Shown in pieces: positions 27,291 through 34,932 of a stretch of DNA of 64,000 bases. The position numbers were made by a program, and so were the translations under genes. Origin of the DNA: Providencia rettgeri (lineage in GTDB: Bacteria > Pseudomonadota > Gammaproteobacteria > Enterobacterales > Enterobacteriaceae). The stretch is taken from NCBI RefSeq assembly GCF_013702265.1, contig NZ_CP059348.1, positions 806,001-870,000 of the forward strand, written 5' to 3'. Numbering within the stretch: position 1 is the stretch's first letter; each line of letters opens with the position of its first letter. The notes beneath the pieces are model-generated. The model worked only from the letters and a program-made list of their open reading frames with translations. It searched no databases and was not told where the DNA came from.

Positions 27291-28292
27291 TTATTTATTT
27301 TTTTTGTTTTGGATAATCAAAAGGTTATTTTTATCCTGATACACGACTTGCACAGGAAGGAGCGAGGGAAGTGCCTGAAAAAAGGCATCTGGCTGTTGAA
27401 GGTTAATGCGTCCGGATATTTTCCGGTTGGCTAAATTGCTCGGAGAGAGTTCAACCTGAAAGTCGGAATAGGTTTTTAATTCAGACAGAACTTCGCCAAG
27501 GGGCTTATCCACAAAGCTGAGCTCACCAAAACGCCATCTTGCCACCTCTTGCGGGGTGACTGAATTGAGTGCGATTTTACCATTAATACTCGGGCTCAGC
27601 GCCCCTTGTCCAGCAAGCAGTAATACGGGTTTTGGGCTGTTGACGCTTTGAAAGCTCACAATGCCTTGGCTAACATTGACCGCGACTTGCTCGCCTTTTT
27701 TATTCACTTCAAATTCCGTTCCCACCACTTGAATACGTCGCTGATCCACGTTGATCACAAACGGGCGATACGGGTTGGATTTCACTTTAAAGTAAGCGGA
27801 ACCTTGGTCTAAATAGAGCTGGCGGATTGGTGTTTCATAAGCGACTCGAATACGGGTATCGCGATTGAGAAACAGCTGAGAGCCATCTGACAGCGTCACC
27901 TCTTTGGTGGAGTCAGTGGAAACTAGCGTCATGTTATTGAGCAACATGGAGGGAAGCTGACTGTATGGCAAAAACAAAACGGCAGCGATAAAACAGGCGG
28001 CAACCAGATGACCGAGAGGCTTCCAAAACGATGAAAAACAGAATTTTGAAGCTGTTTGTTTGATAGGTGCTGGGCGCGGAACTTTTTCAATATCTTGCCA
28101 AATTCCGGCCATCGCTTCATAGGCATCTGCATGGGCTTTGGATGCACGTAACCAGATTTTAAACTCTTGAGATTGCTGGTCACTGAGCTGCTGGCTATGC
28201 ACGCGGGTAAACCACAGCGCCGCGTCTTCGTCGATGCGTTGTTGCTCGACTGACGAGGTATTTTCTGGCTGCTGGGTTTGGTTATTTTCCAT
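27291..28292 (-). CDS. FecR-family anti-sigma/signal transducer
   Basis: The 333-residue protein has an N-terminal cytoplasmic DUF4880-type region with the W-x-x-R pattern (DEDAALWFTRVHSQQLSD, residues ~21-38), one membrane helix (residues ~93-113), and a periplasmic FecR domain (TDSTKEVTLSDGSQLFLNRDT) plus STN-like tail (~255-330). FecR proteins relay ligand binding at the receptor to the sigma factor. Its ATG overlaps the sigma gene's stop in TAATG, so the pair is coupled. Confidence 0.9.
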   Translation of the reverse strand: MENNQTQQPENTSSVEQQRIDEDAALWFTRVHSQQLSDQQSQEFKIWLRASKAHADAYEAMAGIWQDIEKVPRPAPIKQTASKFCFSSFWKPLGHLVAACFIAAVLFLPYSQLPSMLLNNMTLVSTDSTKEVTLSDGSQLFLNRDTRIRVAYETPIRQLYLDQGSAYFKVKSNPYRPFVINVDQRRIQVVGTEFEVNKKGEQVAVNVSQGIVSFQSVNSPKPVLLLAGQGALSPSINGKIALNSVTPQEVARWRFGELSFVDKPLGEVLSELKTYSDFQVELSPSNLANRKISGRINLQQPDAFFQALPSLLPVQVVYQDKNNLLIIQNKKNK

Positions 28293-28828
28293 TACGGATG
28301 ATTGCTCTGATCGTCTAAATATTTTTTACAATGCACTAATGCCGCTGCAATATGTTTTTCCACCATACTGATCGAAATTTCCATACGCTCTGCAATTTCA
28401 CTTTGCGATAAGCCATCAAAGCGATACAGCAAAAAAGCTTCTCTGCGCCGAGGAGGCAAAAGGTCAATCGCCTCGCCAAGTCGCGCAATTCGCTGTTGGT
28501 GCTCTAAAATTTCGCTAGGATCGGCGGTAGTTTGCTCAAAACTTTGCTCATGCACCACGTCATCAATCGAGGTATGGGACTGGCTCTGTTGATGATTCCG
28601 TCGCCAATGGTCAATTAACACATTGCTAGCGATTTTAAACAGATAAGCACGGTTCTCCTTCACAGGATCCTGCGCTTTACGGTTTAGCCATAGTGTAAAC
28701 ACATCCTGTGATAAATCATCCGCATCGTTACTATTACCTAGTCGACTGCGGAAAAATCGCACAAGCTGACCATAGGTTGATTGATATGCGCCGCTGATTT
28801 TGCGGGCAAGGGATTTATCGATAGTCAT
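28292..28828 (-). CDS. FecI-family ECF sigma factor
   Basis: The 178-residue protein has sigma-70 region 2 (residues ~20-90, DADDLSQDVFTLWL, AYLFKIASNVLIDHWRR) and region 4 (~120-170, LPPRRREAFLLYRFDGLSQSEIA in two parts). It should drive the receptor operon when the receptor, through the FecR-like protein, signals substrate. It is divergent from a TonB-like gene across a Fur-box-like sequence, so iron limitation probably controls it. Confidence 0.92.
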   Translation of the reverse strand: MTIDKSLARKISGAYQSTYGQLVRFFRSRLGNSNDADDLSQDVFTLWLNRKAQDPVKENRAYLFKIASNVLIDHWRRNHQQSQSHTSIDDVVHEQSFEQTTADPSEILEHQQRIARLGEAIDLLPPRRREAFLLYRFDGLSQSEIAERMEISISMVEKHIAAALVHCKKYLDDQSNHP

Positions 28829-28925
28829 TTTCTGGTGTCAAAAGTGAAAATAGTTTAATAATTAGCTCAAATTGACTTTATAAATTAAATCAATACCTTG
28901 TAGTTACTATTGTTATTTTATTAAT

Positions 28926-28944
28926 AATAATGAATATCATTTTG
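28926..28944. promoter_or_regulatory. Fur box between fecI-like and tonB-like genes
   Basis: AATAATGAATATCATTTTG matches 14 of 19 positions of the Fur consensus by eye and is nearly palindromic. It sits in the 165-base divergent region and could repress both directions under iron-replete conditions. Confidence 0.65.
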
Positions 28945-28993
28945 ATTTGTATTATGCCTATAATCAGCGAAAAATAAAGATGTGAGGCAAAAT

Positions 28994-29776
28994 ATGAACA
29001 GCAGTGTGGGGCAGCTGGGAAGCCCAATTTTTCGTCCTCTGGGCGGTTTATGTGGAAGTCTTGTTTTCCATGGAATACTGGCAATGCTTTTTATTGGGTG
29101 GTTTACAGCAAACCTACCCAAAACTGGGGTTTTACCACCCGCAATCTCTTTACAATTAGGGCTTTATCAACTGGAGCAGCAGCAGGAGCCAGAGGTTAAT
29201 AATGCGCCTAAACAGCAGATGGCAACACGAGAAGAAATTGAGCCTGAAGTTGTTGAAAAAGCAGAAAAATTACCCCAAACACCACTGGTTGATAATGGAA
29301 CATTGACGCGCGTCACCGAGAAAAAACGCCCGCCAAAGAAAAAGCCAGTTCAAGAGAAAAAAGTGGTGGAAGAAGCTCCCGTTTCAACCCAAGAATCGGA
29401 AGTGACGTCGGTTCCAACCTCTGGCAGCGAGTCGAATAGCAGTGCGAATTTTGCGAGCAGTGCTGCTGCCCCCGTCAGTGGTCATCATGGGTGGGAAAGT
29501 GACATTCATCAACGATTAGCGAAAGCAAAGCGATACCCACGCGCCGCATTGCGTTTTCGTTCAACGGGCGTTTCTCAAGTTAAAATTATTGTGGATAACC
29601 AAGGCAAGGTAGTGAGTGCCAGCTTGATTAACTCGTCAGGCACCAAGATCCTCGATAAAGAAGCGCTAGCCACTATTGAACGCGCTGCACCGTTCCCAAT
29701 GCCACCTGAGTCTTTGTTAACTAACGGAAAAGTGGAGGTAATTGCGCCGATCTCGTTTGATACGACGTCAATTTAG
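28994..29776 (+). CDS. TonB-family energy transducer (FusB-like role)
   Basis: The 260-residue protein has one N-terminal membrane helix (residues ~20-37), a long Glu/Pro/Lys-rich periplasm-spanning region (~60-130) and a C-terminal TonB domain (~175-258: KRYPRAALRFRSTGVSQVK, then SSGTKILDKEAL and PFPMPPE). It should couple the proton motive force, through ExbBD, to the linked receptor. In the Fus system a dedicated TonB-like protein, FusB, drives ferredoxin import. I chose ATG 28994 with GAGG ahead over GTG 28982. The chromosomal tonB is expected elsewhere. Confidence 0.85.
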   Translation: MNSSVGQLGSPIFRPLGGLCGSLVFHGILAMLFIGWFTANLPKTGVLPPAISLQLGLYQLEQQQEPEVNNAPKQQMATREEIEPEVVEKAEKLPQTPLVDNGTLTRVTEKKRPPKKKPVQEKKVVEEAPVSTQESEVTSVPTSGSESNSSANFASSAAAPVSGHHGWESDIHQRLAKAKRYPRAALRFRSTGVSQVKIIVDNQGKVVSASLINSSGTKILDKEALATIERAAPFPMPPESLLTNGKVEVIAPISFDTTSI

Positions 29777-29789
29777 TCGTAATTAACGG

Positions 29790-30548
29790 TTACTGCTTTT
29801 CTGTATATTTACGCGCTACCCGTCTTGGTCGATGTGGACTCGGATCTTTACGGCGTTTGGCGCGTGGTGATTTTAAGGGGCCATGCATATGTGCCCCTTT
29901 TGACCCATTGCTCTGTACTTTGAGCTTATCTTCACTCTCTTCTGTGTTTTCGTCAGGTTCGACGATCAATTGCTGCTGACCTTTCTTTTTCTTCAGGCGC
30001 ATTAAGGTATTCGCCAAAATAAAGCCAATACATAAAGATAATAAAATAAATACGCGCATGATATTTGCTGTGTTGTCGGCTTGCTGAAGATCGGTGGTCA
30101 GTGATTCCGTATCGATGGTTAGGCGTAAATACCCTTTGGGTTCTTGTGCGCCCTGCACAGGTATCACTAATTGATAATGAAAATTTTGTAGCTCTGATTT
30201 TCCATCAAGAGAAAGTCGCTCTTTAACGCTGGCAGGTTCACCAATTTGGGTGACTAATGCGCCCGCCGCCGTATATAAGCTGGCATCCAAAATATAGTGA
30301 TCTTTCGCTAGATGATTTAAATTGGCATTAATTCGTTCTAAATTAAAATCTTTGCTGCCGGGAACCATATAATCGGATAAGCTAAATGCCACTTGCTCAG
30401 CTAATACTTGAGTTAGTTGCTTAAATTGTTCCAGCCGGCTTTGACTTTGGCTATATCCCAAGTATGAAACCCCGTGCATTAAGAAGGTTATCAGCGCAAC
30501 GCAAACAATGATAATAACGGTTTTGTGCAGCCTAAATGGGAGTTTCAT
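29790..30548 (-). CDS. smp: Membrane protein Smp (YtjB)
   Basis: The 252-residue protein (ATG 30548, MKLPFRLHKTV; an in-frame ATG at 30596 is also possible) has a helix near residues 10-30, a periplasmic sensor-like stretch with RLEQFKQLTQVLAEQ, and a second helix near residues 165-183, followed by a long basic cytoplasmic tail ending in KR/RR-rich sequence. Two-helix topology and divergence from serB match E. coli smp/ytjB. The tail is longer than in E. coli (about 214 residues in total there). Its function is not established. Confidence 0.82.
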   Translation of the reverse strand: MKLPFRLHKTVIIIVCVALITFLMHGVSYLGYSQSQSRLEQFKQLTQVLAEQVAFSLSDYMVPGSKDFNLERINANLNHLAKDHYILDASLYTAAGALVTQIGEPASVKERLSLDGKSELQNFHYQLVIPVQGAQEPKGYLRLTIDTESLTTDLQQADNTANIMRVFILLSLCIGFILANTLMRLKKKKGQQQLIVEPDENTEESEDKLKVQSNGSKGAHMHGPLKSPRAKRRKDPSPHRPRRVARKYTEKQ

Positions 30549-30688
30549 AGGAATAATCGTGCTCTTTGTCTGTTTTATCGCAATTAGCAAAGTCATGAAG
30601 CGTTAACTTGCTGGAAAATTTAAGTATAGTAATTTTATGCAGGGTATACATTATAAAAAAGTTGTATCCACAACAGGAGCTAATTTTC

Positions 30689-31666
30689 ATGCCAACGAGT
30701 TTGACCTACTGTTATCTGCCTGATGAAATTCAAAAATGGCCGGGTTTACCCTTATCGCTAAGTGGTGAAGAAGTGATGCCATTGGATTATCGTGCAGGGG
30801 ACACTGGGTGGTTGTTATATGGTCGCGGTTTAGATAAAGCGCGAATCAGTGATTTCCAGCAGCGTTTAGGGATAGCGATTGTGATTGTCTCCTCTTGGCG
30901 CATTGATGATTACCAAGTTGTCCGCATCGCGGGCAGCATTACCCCCCGCATCAAAAAACTGGCGGATGAAAGCCAATTGGATGTGGTGCCACTCGGAAAA
31001 ATTCCACGCTTACGTTCCCCAGGGATCTTACTCATGGACATGGATTCTACCGCGATCCAAATCGAGTGCATCGATGAAATTGCCCGTCTAGCTGGGGTCG
31101 GTGATCAAGTTTCTGAAGTGACTGAACGCGCCATGCAAGGTGAGCTCGATTTCACGGAAAGTCTACGTGCTCGTGTGGCACTACTCGAAGGTGCTGATGC
31201 GGCTATTCTTGACCAAGTTCTTGAAACCTTGCCGTTAATGCCGGGGTTAACCAGCTTAGTTCGTAAACTACAAGCGATGGATTGGCATATTGCTATTGCT
31301 TCCGGCGGGTTCACGTTCTTTGCCGATAACCTACGCCAGCGATTAAAACTGGTCGCGGCTGTTGCCAACCACCTCGAAGTCAAAAATGGCAAACTGACAG
31401 GTAAAGTCAAAGGGGCGATTGTCGATGCAAAATACAAAGCACAAACCCTCGTTAAATTGGCGGAAAAACTGAATATCCCAATGGAGCAAACCGTCGCCAT
31501 CGGTGACGGAGCAAACGACCTGAAAATGCTCAGAAAGGCAGGGCTGGGAATAGCGTATCACGCGAAACCCAAAGTGTTTGCCAGGGCGAAAGTGGGGATT
31601 AAGCATGCGGATCTGATGGGAGTGTTATGTGTCCTTAGCGGGGGGCTCAAGCACGAAGAACGCTAA
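30689..31666 (+). CDS. serB: Phosphoserine phosphatase
   Basis: SerB catalyses the last step of serine synthesis. The 325-residue protein has an N-terminal ACT-like half (PGLPLSLSGEEVMPLDY) and a HAD phosphatase half with motif I DMDSTA, motif II SGGFTFF and motif III GDGANDLKM. I chose ATG 30689, preceded by CAGGAG, because it matches the E. coli N-terminus; an in-frame ATG at 30608 would add 27 atypical residues. It is divergent from smp. Confidence 0.95.
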   Translation: MPTSLTYCYLPDEIQKWPGLPLSLSGEEVMPLDYRAGDTGWLLYGRGLDKARISDFQQRLGIAIVIVSSWRIDDYQVVRIAGSITPRIKKLADESQLDVVPLGKIPRLRSPGILLMDMDSTAIQIECIDEIARLAGVGDQVSEVTERAMQGELDFTESLRARVALLEGADAAILDQVLETLPLMPGLTSLVRKLQAMDWHIAIASGGFTFFADNLRQRLKLVAAVANHLEVKNGKLTGKVKGAIVDAKYKAQTLVKLAEKLNIPMEQTVAIGDGANDLKMLRKAGLGIAYHAKPKVFARAKVGIKHADLMGVLCVLSGGLKHEER

Positions 31667-31797
31667 AATCTTCTTCATTCTTAGCGTGACAACGTTGTTG
31701 GCTGCTCTTAGCCACCCTAGTCACATACTTGTGTATGCTCCTAGGGCTGTCTGCGTTTGCCGCCTAGTTGTCACGCGAATAATTTTGAAGATTAGAA
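31667..31797. repeat. ERIC-like intergenic palindrome, copy 1
   Basis: An imperfect ~130-bp palindrome: the left arm (AAAATCTTCTTCATTC, then GCGTGACAAC) is inverted at the right end, and the core reads CCCTAG, CACATAC, GTGTATG, CTAGGG. The core and GCTCCTAGGG resemble ERIC elements. It lies directly after serB and is a diverged relative of two copies after radA. Confidence 0.7.
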
Positions 31798-31806
31798 CTT
31801 GTGTTA

Positions 31807-31894
31807 GTTAAAGAGTTAAAGAGTTAAAGAGTTAAAGAGTTAAAGAGTTAAAGATTTAAAGATTTAAAGATTTAAAGATTTAAAGATTTAAAGA
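31807..31894. repeat. Eleven-copy 8-bp tandem repeat upstream of radA
   Basis: Six uninterrupted copies of GTTAAAGA are followed by five uninterrupted copies of TTTAAAGA, ending about 40 bases before the radA start. It is a simple sequence repeat prone to slippage and lies where the radA promoter or leader should be. No open frame crosses it. Confidence 0.95.
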
Positions 31895-31933
31895 TAAAGC
31901 GTTAAACATTTTTTTGGTGATTAAGGAGTGGCT

Positions 31934-33316
31934 GTGGCGAAAGGTGCGAAAAGGGCATTTGTGTGTAATGAGTGTGGGGCGGATTATCCGCGCTGGCAGG
32001 GGCAGTGTAGTGCCTGTAATGCATGGAATACCATTACGGAAGTGCGTTTGGCATCGACGGCAGTGGCGCGTACGGATAGGCTGACGGGCTATGCGGGTAA
32101 TGCGGCGGGCGTCAGTAAAGTCCAAAAACTCTCTGAAATTAGCCTCGAAGAACTGCCGCGCTTTACCACTGGATTCAAAGAATTTGACCGCGTGCTGGGT
32201 GGTGGGGTTGTGCCGGGTAGTGCCATCCTGATCGGGGGGAATCCCGGAGCGGGGAAAAGTACCTTGCTGTTACAAACCATGTGCTTACTCTCGCGGGAGA
32301 TGAAAACCCTGTATGTCACAGGGGAAGAATCCTTACAGCAAGTCGCCATGCGCGCTCATCGCCTAGGGCTACCGACTGACTCACTCAATATGCTGTCGGA
32401 AACCAGTATTGAACAAATTTGCCTGACCGCAGAGCAAGAGCAGCCTAAGCTGATGGTTATCGACTCCATCCAAGTGATGCACATGGCGGATATTCAATCC
32501 TCGCCGGGCAGTGTGGCACAAGTGCGTGAAACCGCGGCATATCTGACTCGATTCGCGAAAACGCGCGGCGTGGCGATTATTATGGTGGGTCACGTCACTA
32601 AAGATGGCTCGCTGGCGGGGCCAAAAGTGCTTGAGCACTGTATTGACTGCTCCATTATGCTCGATGGGGACGCCGACAACCGTTTTCGTACCTTACGTAG
32701 CCACAAAAACCGCTTTGGTGCCGTCAACGAGCTGGGCGTATTTGCTATGACGGAGCAAGGCTTGAAAGAGGTCAGTAACCCGTCCGCCATCTTCTTAAGT
32801 CGTGGAGATGAAATTACCTCGGGCAGTTCTGTCATGGTGGTATGGGAGGGTACGCGGCCATTGCTGGTGGAGATCCAAGCCCTTGTCGACCACTCAATGA
32901 TGTCCAACCCGCGTCGTGTAGCGGTTGGGCTGGAACAAAACCGTTTAGCGATTTTGCTGGCGGTACTGCATCGCCATGGCGGATTACAAATGTCTGACCA
33001 AGACGTATTCGTGAACGTAGTCGGTGGGGTAAAAGTGACGGAAACCAGTGCCGACCTCGCGCTGCTATTATCGTTAGTTTCAAGTTTTCGTGATCGCCCA
33101 TTACCTCGTGACCTTGTGGTATTCGGCGAAGTGGGGCTGGCAGGGGAAATTCGACCAGTCCCAAGCGGACAAGAGCGTATTTCCGAAGCCGCAAAGCATG
33201 GGTTTAAACGCGCTATCGTCCCTCATGCTAATATGCCGAAGAAATTACCGGCTGATATGAAGGTGTATGGGGTGAAGAAGTTGGCGGATGCACTCAGTAT
33301 TCTCGATGAGTTCTAA
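31934..33316 (+). CDS. radA: DNA repair protein RadA (Sms)
   Basis: RadA drives branch migration in recombinational repair. The 460-residue protein has the N-terminal zinc finger (CNEC...CSAC), Walker A GGNPGAGKST, the RadA-specific KNRFG motif and a C-terminal Lon-like domain. I chose GTG 31934 because AGGAG (31924-31928) lies 5 bases ahead and the length equals E. coli RadA; GTG 31928 would overlap the ribosome-binding site. E. coli places radA after serB as here. Confidence 0.96.
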   Translation: MAKGAKRAFVCNECGADYPRWQGQCSACNAWNTITEVRLASTAVARTDRLTGYAGNAAGVSKVQKLSEISLEELPRFTTGFKEFDRVLGGGVVPGSAILIGGNPGAGKSTLLLQTMCLLSREMKTLYVTGEESLQQVAMRAHRLGLPTDSLNMLSETSIEQICLTAEQEQPKLMVIDSIQVMHMADIQSSPGSVAQVRETAAYLTRFAKTRGVAIIMVGHVTKDGSLAGPKVLEHCIDCSIMLDGDADNRFRTLRSHKNRFGAVNELGVFAMTEQGLKEVSNPSAIFLSRGDEITSGSSVMVVWEGTRPLLVEIQALVDHSMMSNPRRVAVGLEQNRLAILLAVLHRHGGLQMSDQDVFVNVVGGVKVTETSADLALLLSLVSSFRDRPLPRDLVVFGEVGLAGEIRPVPSGQERISEAAKHGFKRAIVPHANMPKKLPADMKVYGVKKLADALSILDEF

Positions 33317-33444
33317 ATTATCGTCATGCTCCGCGCTGTCGCGTTGTTGCTTGCGTTTGCTAACCCTAGTCACATACTTTGTGTATGCTCCTAGGGATTA
33401 GCGCCACTTAGCGTCTAGCGACAACACGGATCATTTAGATAATT
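33317..33444. repeat. ERIC-like intergenic palindrome, copy 2
   Basis: It starts right at the radA stop. Ends ATTATC...GATAAT are inverted, and the core CCCTAGTCACATAC-TTT-GTGTATG is shared with copy 3. It is almost identical to copy 3 (a few substitutions near the right arm) and more distant from copy 1. Confidence 0.75.
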
Positions 33445-33460
33445 ATGGGATACAGAAGGT

Positions 33461-33580
33461 TCATGCTCCGCGCTGTCGCGTTGTTGCTTGCGTTTGCTAA
33501 CCCTAGTCACATACTTTGTGTATGCTCCTAGGGATTAGCGCCACTTAGCGCCTAGCGACAGTACGGATCATTTAGATAAT
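33461..33580. repeat. ERIC-like intergenic palindrome, copy 3 (tandem to copy 2)
   Basis: A direct repeat of copy 2 after a 16-base gap, differing visibly only at single bases (for example the right arm has CGACAGTAC where copy 2 has CGACAACAC). The near-identity indicates recent duplication. Confidence 0.75.
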
Positions 33581-33643
33581 GATGAGATAGTGAGAGAAAA
33601 GATTCTCTGTTAAAAAGGGAATAAAAGCGAAAGGACAAATAAT

Positions 33644-34888
33644 ATGGCTGAATTTGACTATCTAAAGAGTGCCATCAAAGGTGCAGGTTACACCTTGCAG
33701 CAAGTGGCTGATGCGACAGAGATGACCAAAGGCTATCTCAGCCAGTTAATTAACGACAAAATTAAAAGCCCCAGCGCGCACAAAATCGCGGCGCTTCATC
33801 GTTTTTTAGGATTGGAGTACCCGCTTCAACAGAAAACTATCGGCGTCGTTTTTGGGAAATTTTATCCACTCCATACGGGGCATATCTATTTGATTCAACG
33901 GGCTTGTAGCCAAGTGGATGAACTGCATGTGATCCTCTGCCACGACGAGCCTCGTGATAAAGAGCTGTTTGTGAACAGCTCCATGTCACAACAGCCAACC
34001 GTCAGTGACCGCCTGCGCTGGTTATTACAAACCTTTAAGTATCAGAAAAATATCCATATTCACTCCTTTGATGAGCAAGGGATAGAGCCATACCCTCACG
34101 GTTGGGAAGTGTGGAGCGATGGGATGAAAGGCTTTATGAAAAAGCATAATATCAACCCTAGCTTTATCTATTCCGGCGAGCCTCACGATGTGCATCGCTA
34201 TAAAAAATACCTTGGGATCGAAACCATTCTTATCGATCCTGAACGCACATTTATGAATATTAGCGGCAACCAAATTCGCCAAGCGCCATTCCGCTATTGG
34301 GAATATATTCCAACTGAAGTGAAACCATTCTTTGTGCGTAAAGTGGCGGTGTTAGGCGGCGAATCAAGCGGTAAATCCACCCTCGTCAATAAGTTGGCCA
34401 ATATCTTCAATACCACCAGTGCGTGGGAATATGGGCGCGATTATGTGTTTAGCCACCTTGGCGGTGATGAGATGGCGCTGCAATATTCTGACTACGATAA
34501 GATCGCGTTAGGGCATGCTCAATATATTGATTTTGCGATTAAATATGCGAATAAAGTGGCATTTATTGATACGGATTTTGTTACCACGCAAGCATTCTGT
34601 TTGCGTTATGAAGGGCGAGAACACCCGTTTGTTCAGGCGCTGATTGATGAGTACCGTTTTGATCTCGTTATCTTGTTAGAAAATAATACTCCATGGGTAG
34701 CGGATGGTCTGCGCAGCTTAGGCAGTGATAAAGACAGAATGGAGTTTCAAACATTACTGATTGAAATGCTGAAGAAAAATAATATTGAATTTGTGCATGT
34801 GGAGTCGTCGGACTACGATTCGCGTTTCTTAGAGTGCGTTTCTTTGGTTCAGCAATTATTGATGCTGGATGACTCACTTTCTGCATAA
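33644..34888 (+). CDS. nadR: NAD regulator and bifunctional NMN adenylyltransferase/ribosylnicotinamide kinase
   Basis: NadR senses and salvages NAD precursors. The 414-residue protein has an N-terminal helix-turn-helix (residues ~15-42), an adenylyltransferase domain with GKFYPLHTGH (71-80), and a kinase domain with P-loop GGESSGKS (238-245). E. coli NadR is about 410 residues and lies after radA. AAAGGAC precedes the ATG. It is intact in all three domains. Confidence 0.96.
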   Translation: MAEFDYLKSAIKGAGYTLQQVADATEMTKGYLSQLINDKIKSPSAHKIAALHRFLGLEYPLQQKTIGVVFGKFYPLHTGHIYLIQRACSQVDELHVILCHDEPRDKELFVNSSMSQQPTVSDRLRWLLQTFKYQKNIHIHSFDEQGIEPYPHGWEVWSDGMKGFMKKHNINPSFIYSGEPHDVHRYKKYLGIETILIDPERTFMNISGNQIRQAPFRYWEYIPTEVKPFFVRKVAVLGGESSGKSTLVNKLANIFNTTSAWEYGRDYVFSHLGGDEMALQYSDYDKIALGHAQYIDFAIKYANKVAFIDTDFVTTQAFCLRYEGREHPFVQALIDEYRFDLVILLENNTPWVADGLRSLGSDKDRMEFQTLLIEMLKKNNIEFVHVESSDYDSRFLECVSLVQQLLMLDDSLSA

Positions 34889-34915
34889 AAAAACGGCCCC
34901 TAAGTGGGCCGTTTT
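34889..34915. terminator. Bidirectional terminator nadR/ettA
   Basis: AAAAAACGGCCC and GGGCCGTTTT pair around CTAAGT; A and T runs flank both sides between convergent genes. Confidence 0.88.
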
Positions 34916-34932
34916 CGATCGTAATAAACGAA

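Noticed and set aside
24398..28828. A ferric citrate (fec) uptake system
   Set aside because: The sigma/anti-sigma pair is FecIR-like, but no fecBCDE-type binding-protein transporter is present; the linked genes are PqqL- and YddA-like.
31807..31894. A CRISPR array
   Set aside because: The units are 8 bp, perfectly contiguous and without spacers; no cas genes are near.
31667..33580. Phage attachment sites or tRNA-like structures flanking radA
   Set aside because: The repeats are intergenic palindromes with no integrase or tRNA gene nearby, and radA is intact backbone.
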